NCBI GenBank assembly: GCA_033439685.1
Contig: JAUEDM010000008.1
Span: 1,364,001-1,428,000 of the forward strand
Direction of reading: 5' to 3'
DNA: 64,000 nt
Origin: Apodospora peruviana
Lineage: Eukaryota > Ascomycota > Sordariomycetes > Sordariales > Lasiosphaeriaceae
The position numbers were made by a program, and so were the translations under genes. Positions 20,390 through 31,223 of this stretch are shown here, piece after piece (position 1 is the first letter of the stretch; every line of letters starts with the position of its first letter). The notes beneath the pieces were generated by a model. That model was not told the DNA's origin, ran no database searches, and worked only from the letters and a program-made list of their open reading frames with translations.

Positions 20390-23300
20390 GACGCCTTTGT
20401 CGTCATAACGTTTCTCTCGCCATCGACTCTGTACGGAAAGGTTGCCAAGTATGAGGAGACTGACTTATTCGTCCCTGAAGTGCGGTCTACTGCCGTCTTT
20501 ATCACGATTCCTCAACGCTGCGCCACAGTCCTGCTCCGTGACCTGTCGCCTTCCCAAGTCAAGGAGGAAAGGACTTGTCGATAAACAATGAGGAGTCAAA
20601 AGCTGACTGTGCTGGGGGCCTGGACAGGACTTTCGGCTATCTAGGCATTGTGGACACTGCCGCCTGAAATTGACAATTATTAGTAAACTGGCGGGGGTCA
20701 GGGGCCTGGCTCTGAATAAGGTGTGGTGAGTGGTGGCCGGGGAAGAGACGTCCGTCTGTGGCCTGGTCTGGGGGAGGTAGGGGATGATGTTTGTTTTGAA
20801 AAGATGAGTGCTGGAAACAAATGGGCTCTGGGTTGGGAAACAACAAACTTAAAGACCTGCCAACTTACACGTTCGCGTACTTGGGGACCAGACCGCTGCG
20901 GCAGGACCACCAGGTACTGCGTGAGAACTTTCAACACACATAACAAAATGGACTGCACCTGCGCCGCCCGGCCACTTCGTTGGCAGCCCCTTGTTATTTG
21001 GGCATGGCATGGGGAAGAGGGAGCATCCGACCCGAATCCCGACCCACTGAGGCCTTCCTTCAAAATTATCGTCACCGAGATCCGAAAGGACAACAACAGC
21101 AAGGCAAAGAGCATGGACCCATGGGGTATATTTCGAGAGACATATATTCCCGAGTGGTGTGGATGATGGGATCCGGGCCACACGATGCGAAAATCGGTCT
21201 GACCGGGAAGGAAATCCCTCGAGCTAAGGAGGCGGGCGGGCGTGCAGACACAGGGGTTGTCTCAAAGGTCCGGCTTTACATACGACACCGACACCTCACA
21301 CAGCACTGCCACCAACTGGGGCAAAAAACGGCTAGGCACAAAAGGATCAATCGTCTGTCCGTCTTTTTTTTTGCCCGTGCACTGATCGTCGTCCCCAGAA
21401 GTCCCGCGCAGTCGCCCTCTTGCTTTTCTTGGCTTCCATCGTGTCCCGTCTTGCAGATGTCAGCTCAGGAACCAAGGTACTGTACAGCTAACCACCAGCA
21501 CAGCAGGGGAGGTTTCGGGTTTGGGTGACTGACTCTCTTGGATACATGTACGCCTGATAAGCCTTGTATCGTAACATTTTGTATATACGTGCAGTACGGA
21601 GTACAGATAGATGCTCGCTTTTCGCGGCTCTGTCTGTCCACCCCATGTCCGCAGAAGGGCCCTGCATCCATTTGCATGTGCACTAATGTGGTTACATCTC
21701 AGCTAATTTGCCCGACAACTACGGAGCACGGCAGGAAGATGAGGAAAGGCTGACTGAAAGACTGACAGCTGGGGTTGCTAAACAATAAGCAATGTGACGG
21801 AAGTTGTTTTATTTCCCTCTTCATCTCCCCCGCATCCCTCAGCTCTCTCTATTACACATGTACAAACGAAGATCTACCTTATCTATCTGACCCCTACCTA
21901 TCCGTAGGCTGACTCGACACGTTGCGTTGTGTAATGTTGTTTAATATCACCGTTGCCTGATGGATGGGCTTGAAGTTGCTTGACCGCCCTCGTCATGGCC
22001 GCGTGCTCCTGACGATCTATCTTGTTTATGTACCTGAACTACCCAATCGATGCCGAGTGGCGGCACAACAAACCGCAAGACCAGGACTCTGACCCTCGTG
22101 GCACTAGGAGATTTAATCAAGTTGGTACCATCCCATGTGGTTATGTGTTTCCCACGCGCGACGCCCGCGGCCGAAAACGCGACCTAATGGGGTAAATAAG
22201 AAAAGAAAAATGCCATGTGCTGGCGTGTGGTTGGGGGCCGGATGATGCAAGCGACGTGCCTCATTTTTTCAGTCATTTGGCCATGAGGCAAATCAAAAAA
22301 GGTAATTGCCGGTAATTAAGAGTCATACATTTTACGTGTTGGGTGCTTTGAGAGATATATTACCTTGTGTTTATTCTCGGGTGGTGGTGTGTAAGACAAA
22401 CAGTAAGAGGAAGCGAGAGCATTTCAAAGATACCTTACCCAAGAGAGACTCCCATATAGTACCACAACAAAATAGGATCCGCGTGGGACGAGTTTCCCAT
22501 CCCATATGTTATTAGGTAGGTAGCACAAAGAAAAGCAACCAAGGAAAGGAAAAATCAAAATAGATTTGGTCTGCAGAAATGCAACCCACACCGACAGATT
22601 CCATCGATCTCAGAAGGAGCCGCTACACCAGACGGGCAGACGTGCATGTGGAACGTCTTATGTCATAAACTAGCCCCCGTTTTTGTGGCTTGCATGAAAA
22701 TCCTCGCTCTCCTCTGGACCTTATCTGCTGAGATTTTGAGATTCGATCATGGTTCTCTTGCCATCTTGGCGGTGAGCGACCCTCGCTCCTGAAGAAACAA
22801 AATCAACGACTGGTCGTGAAACAACAAGACAGATTGTCATGATGCTCCCAGCGCAGCTGTCATGTGAATTTTGTTCATATGTTGCTGCCTGCGCTGGCTG
22901 GTTCTTTGGTCATGCTCACCAGAGCGCCCCCTGGCCATTTTAGGCAACTATTACGAAAACGTCTAATGAGCCTGAAAGTGCAGAGTCTTCCTGGGTTAGG
23001 TATTTGTCAGTCATCCAGTATCGCAACTAGCAGAAAGAGTAGAAAAAGAGAGAGCCAGCAGCAGCAAGGCACAGTCATCCTTCGTATATCTACACAACGA
23101 GGAAAAGATCGAAAAGAAAATGACGTGAGCGGTAAGGTACGTACTCGGAGCTAACAATCTGACATGCTTGGCAGGATGCGAATGGGGGCACCATCTTAAC
23201 CAAACATTAGATGACTTTGAATAATCGATTAATGTACCGCCAGCGAGCCTTAGTCATTCGAGAGAGAAGCGAGCGAAGGGAAATGGAGCCTAACTTTGCC

Positions 23301-24622
23301 ATCAAAACGACGACAGATCCTGCATTCAGGCGGCGAAGAGTATTGACACAAATCACGACATTGTGCTTTCCATCTGAGACACGCAGAGTACGATATATAA
23401 GGCTCGGTTGTTCTGCCCGTTCGTTCGTCCGCTCGTACCCACAACCTTGATGGTCAGAACAGAAGCGGTCCCTCGTCAGCACCAGACGCGGGCACAGTAA
23501 TTACATGTAGTTCCTCAGTGGAGGGCCCTATCCAAATTCTGAGTCTCACGGCCGTACGGGCCGTCGTTCGTTTGCGTCGATGCCTACATCATGTAATCAT
23601 GGAGAAGCTACGTGTACACGGCACCGCGTCGACAGCTGGCTACACGTAATCACAGCTCCCGAAATATCTCGCGATGCTGTGTCTGTCCGTCGGCTGACCT
23701 CGGCGATAATATCAAAGTCGGTCAAGCTGTTTCTTGATTGCTGTGCCTGGGCTGGTTACGCATGTACCACGCCGGACAGTTTGGTCCCGGGGTCGGGGCA
23801 CGGGGGACCGAAGCGGATGGTCCGAGCCGAATAGGCCCTCAACGATACGCAGTTCTTTGATACCGGGTATTATTAATTAGTACTTGGCTTTGTTGTGTAA
23901 CAAAGGTATGTGGAATCACAAGTAATCATGTACTACCGTGAGACGGTAAATAGTTTAAGCATTTGTTGCGTATCATTCTAATATCAGCCACACAGCCACT
24001 CCCGCTGCCATGGCCTTTTGTCAAACTGTAACGGCGGCCGCCAACCGCCCTGTCAGGATGATCGGAACCAAGCCTACCGACAGACAGGTAGTGTATGACA
24101 GTGTGAATGCTGTCTCTGCCAGTGGAGAGGGATCCGATCCGAGCGCCCAACGGAGACGGATCGTTCTTCCTGGCCCTGGCACCTAACATCATAACAGTTG
24201 GACACAGCGGACTTTTGCGCGTGGCGGGAACTTTTGTTTCGCTCCGTTTCTGCCGCTTCCAGTTGTGCATTTTAAAACACGCAACTTATGTCGGCCGCGA
24301 ACCCTAGCCACACGCGCACCACCCGGCCCCCCACAGACAACTGACAGACATATAACAGCAGTTTGTGTGCGGCGCGGGTGTCGGGGCCGCCTTTATCGGT
24401 CCGAGCGGCGGTGCTTTTTGTTTGTTTGACAGGGAGGGGGGGGGGGGAAGGAGAATTTTGTGTTTTGAAAACCAAAACAAAAAAGCACGGCGAGGGCGAA
24501 GGTGAAGAGAAACCAAAGAAGCCTCGGTGGCGACTCGCAAGGACTGAGAAAGTGAGTTGTGGGTTGGTGATAGCTTCCCTCGGGCCGCTGCAGCTGCTAC
24601 CTCCTGAGGCAGGGGTTGCTAC

Positions 24623-24650
24623 CTAAGGTACCTACATGTAGGTACCTTAG
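24623..24650. repeat. Perfect 28-bp palindrome
   Basis: The sequence CTAAGGTACCTACA is immediately followed by its exact reverse complement with no spacer. It contains two GGTACC sites and a central ACATGT. It may be a protein-binding dyad or a remnant of the local TACCTAGGTA-type low-complexity sequence. Confidence 0.95.
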
Positions 24651-25166
24651 ATAGGCAATGATGTGAGCAAGTGAGGTGAATTAGACGTTCCGACTAGGTC
24701 ATCGCTCACTCGTCGGTGCTATGTTTGCCTTGCTAGGAAGCGAGTCTGCTCGGCCGGGCGTCGCCGACGATGTACATATGGCATGCATGGCCCCGTGAGG
24801 AAACCTGGGTACCAACTGCAGCCGCGGATGGCCGAGTGGCTTCCCCGGACCGAACAATAGGTTACATCTCTGCCTACACGGCAAGCGGTGTTCTGTTTGC
24901 CAATATGTAATATAAATGGACAACAGTTCGACAGACGTCATTATCTACAATCAACATGAGAGCTCCGGAATGGGGGCTCGGTGACAAGCCAACCTATCTT
25001 ATACCGAAGAAGTACCTTACCCACGTTCCGTCCCCAAACTCAGAGGGTCGGACTCGGCGCCAACATGCAAAGCGAAAGGGTTGTGCGTGCAGTTATCAAT
25101 CCTGAAAATAACACGCAACATAATCATCTAACAGCTCAACTTTGGCATCGCATGCTCCGTGCCCGG

Positions 25167-25208
25167 GTATCAGGTACTAGGTATCAGGTACTAGGTATCA
25201 GGTACCAA
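25167..25208 (+). repeat. Tandem 14-bp repeat, three copies
   Basis: The unit GTATCAGGTACTAG occurs three times head to tail (25167, 25181, 25195); the third copy differs at the last bases. Confidence 0.9.
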
Positions 25209-28085
25209 GCTGAACCCTCGTCTCCGCGAGGCCATTTGGGGACAGGATTCAGGAGTTCAGAGCGCCACAATTCCATGAACGTTCCAAACGCTGCTGCCTC
25301 ATCCGAGGTACGTCGGGTCTCGGGGTCCAGGCTTGCGGAAGGATCAAGCAAGCCACACATACCACATATATGTCTGGAGGGAAACATTAAGAGAAGGCAG
25401 TGTCGAGAGGCCGACCGAGTGTGGACCGAAAGCGACCCAGCCGATATGATCAAATAGGAAATTCATCCCACAGACACAAGGTACCGTGCCTAATGTACCT
25501 ACATACCACCCATGCCAAGTATAAACCCTTCACAGACGGGACGTTCAACCCGAAGGAGACACCGCCAAGTCTTCTAGAAAAGTATGCGGTTTATCCAGTC
25601 ACTATCTGTTTCTAATGTAGGTGATAAGCCAGGAACTAGGATTCCTGATAACCGCGGACGAAACGATGCAATACAACCTCCAAACGCGGCTGAATGATCA
25701 CGCTACTGTACTGTACTCATGTACGGTACCCACCTTACTTTAGACCATTATGTATTACATGTGTCCGCTAAGGTGCAGTACTTTGATCCTACCACATCAA
25801 CAGCAGCAAGATCTTATCTCGGCCCCTCGGCAGGATCGACCCTAGAATGATAGACGGGCCGCCAGCCCTATCTAAATAAGATGTGGGAGTGATACAACGG
25901 TCAATCAAATCACGACGTCGAGATGCAGAGCTCCAATTGCATCCTAGCGTTCATCGTCATCACTGCTCTTCAGCTAAATCGATTTTAGGGTGAACTTGCG
26001 GCCGACAAAAGAGACCAACCTTACTTATTAGGATGAAAGCGCCTCTTCCTCTTTCTCTTAGTCCAGATAATGAGTCAATCATGGGATACTATATCACACA
26101 CTTCTAAAAATATCGCCCAATAAAAGTTTCGGAATTAAAAAGATAAATCATCTTTAGATAATTAGGTGCGTAGCTAATACGAGACTATTGGGGCAACTCG
26201 GTCTTCTCCTACCTATCCAAGCCAGCCAGACGGTCCTGCATGATGCCACTGTAAATCCGATGTCGTTGATAAATTTGACCGGGCGAGAAGAAGTGAGCTG
26301 TATCATACCATACTAACCTAGGTACAGTACTTCAAGCAAGTACGGTACCTAGCCAGATTCAAAATACTCGAGGAATTGAAGTGGTGGCGGAGGATTCGAT
26401 TGAGCGTCATCCACAATCACACTAGATAGGGAAACTACCTAGGTAGGTACAGCAGTTCACTGTTTAAAGCGCAGAATGAACAGTCACTGAAAAGTGAAGG
26501 AAAAAAAAATAGAAAAGTAAGACATCTATGATCCGTGCATAATGAATTACCTACTTACAAGACTACTGCCAACTTAGCTGGTCTAGATGCGGACTTATCG
26601 AGAGATTTTGATCATGGGACGGGTGTGGTGGTGGATTGAATTGAACTTCATGCCTGCCATTCCAGACATAAGGTACATAAAAGTACAGTCACTCTTCCTT
26701 TCCTTTCGTCCCATTCAAATTGACAAATACCCAAGTTTGGCAACTTTGATTTGATTATCATTTAGTCGGATCGGATCGGGACTGGCGGATTCGATTCAAC
26801 TATACTTCATTCCCAATACCATAACAAGGTAACAGACAGTACTTTGAGAGCTCAAAGTACGGCGGTCGGAACGCTACCTCCAGGTTCCGTTCCCAGATCG
26901 GAAAATAGGTACCCGAACAAGATCGATTTGATTGATCGTCGGTCGCTGCTCGGCGGTGCGGTCGGGGACTTGCGGAGATTGAGATGGGATTCCTTCCTTC
27001 CCGATCCTTTCAACCTGATCCTTCCTACTACCTCCCTACTTCCCCTATTACTAGTACAGTACGAGTACCTTGGCAAGTTAGCTGTTGAACAACGAGCCAG
27101 CCACGTCCGATTGAGCACTGCCCGCCCGTCGGTACCGGTGCTTGGCCCGGGTTGACCGCACGTCGGACTTCAAGTGAGTGGCTGAAGGGAGAAAGAAGGC
27201 AAACAACACGGTAAGGTACCTCTTCACCGAGTCTCCATGTAGCCAACGTCTCCGTTTAACAGACTGACTTGCCGGTAACTATGGAGAGGAGATTTTGAAT
27301 GGGTATAAGACTGGCTCTGGAAAGTCGTTCAAAAAGTATTTGTGTCAACCAAACAAAACCGAGTATTTCGACAGACAGATCCCACCGAGAGCAGAAGCAA
27401 GACACCACCTCGTTAAGATACCCAAATAGGCACAGTTGATCCTTCCGAGTTCCGACGGAACTTGCTTCGGCTTCTTACCCCGTTTTCAAACCCGATAAAT
27501 GCGACGAGGCGGGCGCCAGACCATCATTCATCCATCCAAACTGATGACCGACTTCCTTCAGAGAAAAAGAACTGAAAAAGAAATTACCCGGTAAATGTTC
27601 ACATTCAATCGCCTCGGACTAAAGCACAGCGTTTAATATGTGATATGTTTGGGCTTTGGGAGAGGGATCATTTCGCAAAATAACACTCACCCAGCGCAAA
27701 CCTCACCCTTTCCACTAATTACATGACGGTCTGTAACAAGGGCCAGCCAAGGAAATGGACCCAAGACAAGAGTAATAAGAAAGAGAAAGCGTAGATAACA
27801 AAAGACCAGATCAGATTAGATTGGAGATAGAGACAGTATTGGAAACAGGTATCAATTTAACAGAATGCTCGCTGTACTTGCCAAGGGAGACCTGTATTTA
27901 CAGTACCAAACCCAAAACAAATGTCGAACACACCCCAAGTCATTCCCCAAAAACCCAACACCGTTGTTTATCCATTCCCCAACAAACCACGGAACCGAAA
28001 TAGGGGGATCTAAGCGCTCAAAACATAACAACCTCTAGGTAAAGTAGCTCGAATTAGACAACAACGCGGCCTTTCCGCTATCCAA

Positions 28086-30380
28086 CTATTCGTCATCGTC
28101 ATCATCACGATGCTCGGCCAAAAACTCTGGCGGCACCTCGTTCTCGCTCAAACTACTATCTTCCCTGCTCAGCCTCGGACTGGCCCCACCACCGCCGCGG
28201 ATCGGGGACTGTTGAGTATCTTGGCTATGCTCGATATCATCGTCATGCCCAACAACAAGCTGCGGCTGTGGCGACCGCGGCGGTGTTTGATGATGATGAG
28301 AAACCAGCAAATCCACAGGGACCTCATTGTCGCTCATCTCTTCCAACGCCAAAAACCTGTCATTATTCTCGGCGGCCACCGGCTCCTCTTGCAGATCCAG
28401 CAGCAGCGTGCTACCACCATTATTCTTCTTCGAGTTGTTCCCGGTATTGCTGTCGCTGCCGTTACTGCTCTGCTTCTCCAGGGTACTTTGTCTCGACCGC
28501 GCGGTCGCGAACGAGGTCCTACTACCCGATAACCGTGACGATTGCGTACCATCAAAAATCCCCCGGTTCTTTTGCGGTGGAGCAGTCAAGGCGGCGGCGC
28601 CCTCGGCACCAGCACCAGAAGCAGCAGCAGTGGGCGAACTGTCAAAAAATCCCGCCTGTTGCAGCGCGTCGCGCAAGATCCCCTCCGCCTCCTTAAACGC
28701 CTCCAACTCCGCACCGACCGCGCAGATAAGCAGATTCCAGCCTTTGTCCTCGGCGATTTGCAACCGCTCCTCTAGGCCAGCCGTGACTGTTGCCATCTTT
28801 TCCAGCTGAGCGTACATGGCTTCCTCCGGTGTTAATGCAGCGTTCTTACCCTTGTCTCCCTGCCCGTCGTCTTTCATCGCCTGCTTCAACCCAGACTCAA
28901 AGTCCGACACGAGCTTGACAGCGCCCTTCCAGACTTCCACGCCCTCTTCCAGCGCAGCGCGTTCCTTGTCCACCTCGTCCTTGCGTCGCTCGAGGATGGC
29001 GACCTCGCCATCCCACCACTCCCTGGCCATCTCAACCGTCCTCCGTTCCGGGCGCATGTGCAAGAACTCTGCGCCCCCTGGCGACTGCTCCACCACTTGT
29101 TCGTTTTCGTGCCCGTCTCTATTACTCCCGTTATCCGATTCATCCGTGCCCGGCGGTCCGCCGCGCCGGCCGCCGGCTATCGCCTCAATATCGAGAGGCT
29201 TGACTGGTGGCCGTCTCAAGATGGCCGACACCCTGCCTTCCACCTCCTTCAGCGCACCCTTGTAGCCACTGAGCCCTGCTTCCCGTCGGTTCCTGACGTC
29301 CTCTATCCTCCCGTCCAGCCATCGTCTGCGGTTCCGCAGGCCAACGAGCCGCTCTTCGAGCTCACCGATCTCGCTCGACACTCCCTCGTGCTCCTCGCCG
29401 AGTTCCCGCAGCTCTCGGGAGAGGGGTTCCTCATCATCTGATTCCAGTATCCGTAGCTCCTCCGTAATTCCTTCTCTCCGTACGGATAGCTTGCGTAGCT
29501 GCGAAAGAGCCTTCTTGCGTATGCTCAGTGCAGAGGCGAGGTTTGCATCCTCTTCGGCTTTCAGGTCCGCCAGTAGCGTAATGGTTCTAGCAAGTCCGCT
29601 CCTCACCGCGCGCAGCCCCATAGGCTTGTGGCGAGGTTGGCGGACGGGAATAACTTCGCCGGTCGGTGTCGCGCGCGTGGGCTGCTCAAAGCGAACGTGC
29701 GATTGGCGGCGGTGTCGGGTCGGGCTGTCTGAGTAGAATGTTCCTGTTGGTGTGTTGCTGCCGGCATCACTTGCCTCGGAGCGTGCGCTTGAGGATAGAG
29801 CAGCATTACGGTCCAGGTTTGCTACCAGCCCGGCGGACTGGGCGTCCAGGAGGTGCTGCAGCTCCTTCTGCAGACGCTTCTCGCGGTGGTGTAGGTTGCG
29901 CCAGACAGCGTCTGGTTCGTAGTCTTGCGTCTGATCTCGGGTACGTGCAGGCGAGCCCCTGTCGAAGAGGACGCTGTTGACGTTGCGCACAAGCGATGAT
30001 GTCTCGAGGCCGCGAGGTGTGCGAGGGCTACCCCTATTATCCTCCTCATCTCTGTAAATAATGCGCGATGCCACTATGGGAGGAGGTGGCCCAGCAAACA
30101 GCACGTGTTCGTGCCTCAGTTTCGAGGCGGAGCCGGATGTACTGTCTCTGTCGCTGAATGGCGTGGTAGGCGACGAGCTTCGGTGGCCGAAGGACGACTT
30201 GCGGTTGCGTTGAAGTTCCGAGGATAGTAGGCCATGTTCGGGCCGGGGCGAGAGGTCAGACAAGTCATACTCGTTGGGCTTCTTGCGTATGGGAGGGCTT
30301 GTCGCATCGTGGAACGGTAGGACGGGAGCGTCGCCGCGGGCGAAGGAAAGTCGTGGAAAGAAGGACGAGTTTCTGGCCAT
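28086..30380 (-). CDS. Coiled-coil protein resembling Atg28, 764 aa
   Basis: An intronless frame of 764 residues. The N-terminus is basic and Ser/Pro-rich, with a KPNEYDLSDLSPRPEHGLL motif and HVLFAGPPPPIVASRIIYRDEED. A helix follows (VWRNLHHREKRLQKELQHLLDAQSAGL), then PVRQPRHKPMGLRAVRSGLARTI, then long Glu/Lys/Arg heptad-rich coiled coils (about residues 255-380 and 440-570). The C-terminal 170 residues are low complexity and acidic, ending DDDDDE. From memory, Sordariomycete proteins annotated as autophagy-related Atg28 share the GLRAxRxGLxR segment, so a scaffold role in selective autophagy is possible. The match rests on these motifs only; a generic coiled-coil protein is the alternative. 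The start is the first ATG. Confidence 0.75.
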   Translation of the reverse strand: MARNSSFFPRLSFARGDAPVLPFHDATSPPIRKKPNEYDLSDLSPRPEHGLLSSELQRNRKSSFGHRSSSPTTPFSDRDSTSGSASKLRHEHVLFAGPPPPIVASRIIYRDEEDNRGSPRTPRGLETSSLVRNVNSVLFDRGSPARTRDQTQDYEPDAVWRNLHHREKRLQKELQHLLDAQSAGLVANLDRNAALSSSARSEASDAGSNTPTGTFYSDSPTRHRRQSHVRFEQPTRATPTGEVIPVRQPRHKPMGLRAVRSGLARTITLLADLKAEEDANLASALSIRKKALSQLRKLSVRREGITEELRILESDDEEPLSRELRELGEEHEGVSSEIGELEERLVGLRNRRRWLDGRIEDVRNRREAGLSGYKGALKEVEGRVSAILRRPPVKPLDIEAIAGGRRGGPPGTDESDNGSNRDGHENEQVVEQSPGGAEFLHMRPERRTVEMAREWWDGEVAILERRKDEVDKERAALEEGVEVWKGAVKLVSDFESGLKQAMKDDGQGDKGKNAALTPEEAMYAQLEKMATVTAGLEERLQIAEDKGWNLLICAVGAELEAFKEAEGILRDALQQAGFFDSSPTAAASGAGAEGAAALTAPPQKNRGIFDGTQSSRLSGSRTSFATARSRQSTLEKQSSNGSDSNTGNNSKKNNGGSTLLLDLQEEPVAAENNDRFLALEEMSDNEVPVDLLVSHHHQTPPRSPQPQLVVGHDDDIEHSQDTQQSPIRGGGGASPRLSREDSSLSENEVPPEFLAEHRDDDDDE

Positions 30381-31223
30381 GTTTGATCGTCTTTGATGTC
30401 AATGTGTCTCGCGAATCCTGGATACTTCAATATCAGTGACTGGGCCGTTTTATTGACTTCTGCGACCGCAGAGAACAGCGTTTGACATACCATTAACCTT
30501 ATGCCATGCCCAGAGCAGAGGTAGGTTGTTGTGCCGTGCGCCACTCAAGTTCGAGTTTGGGCCTCGCAAGTCCGTTCAGCGCATTGGTACGGGAATTCAG
30601 GAAGTAATTCACAAGGAAAACAGGTAAAACCCCAAGATAGAGACCGAAACACGTGCATAAAAGTTGCGCGTCGTGTTGGAAGTCATGTACTAGTTCGCAT
30701 TGGAAAGATCGTGTTGTCGACAAGTCGGACTTGGTTTCTGCCTGGTCGTCGGTTGGACAAGGATCTTTTGGAGCTCACGAGCGCCTGGCATGTGCTCACT
30801 GCACGCTGAGACCTGCAGACCTGCCCCCCCCCCACACAAGTTGGCGCCATTGGCCCATTCTGCCCTACGCCTGGAGACACACCACCTCGCAACCCACCTG
30901 TTGATACCTCACCAGGTTCCATCGATCTACTCGTGTACGGAGTACAAATTACAAGCTTTATCTCGACGTCTTCCGCCTGCTACATCCCCGTCTGGGGCTA
31001 GCTAGCGCGACTCGATTCCAACACCCCCTTTAAGCCGGAACAGCGAACTTGCGAGGAATACAGGGTATGAGTACGGGCAAAACCATATAATTTCATAATC
31101 ATGCCAGTGAAGTAGAGTCTATCGTAGGAGCAAGCAACCCCCATCCCTCACAGGCTACTTGAAACGTCCATTTCATTCATCATCAGACGAAACTCCGAAT
31201 CCAACCTCGGTGTCCCTTGCACT
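30381..31223. other. Promoter/terminator region
   Basis: This holds the upstream region of the coiled-coil gene and the 3' flank of pyruvate kinase, which is transcribed toward it on the same strand. No gene was seen. A run of nine C lies near 30825. Confidence 0.5.

Larger units (their letters stand above)
20390..28085. other. 7.7-kb stretch with no recognisable gene
   Basis: The stretch runs from the start of the Clr5 gene to the stop of the coiled-coil gene. Its composition is moderate, not strongly AT-rich, and no frame above about 180 codons or known domain is seen on either strand. It holds many copies of short TA/GGTACC-type palindromes, a 28-bp perfect palindrome, a tandem repeat, a G-rich run near 24425-24450, and a few small frames (20948-21166, 24010-24186) without known relatives. 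It could be a long upstream regulatory region of the Clr5 gene, a site of non-coding RNA, or ancient decayed repeats. Confidence 0.5.

Noticed and set aside
24821..24905. tRNA-like start (TGGCCGAGTGG matches an A box at 24829-24839)
   Set aside because: No B box, T arm or pairing acceptor stem follows within a tRNA's length.
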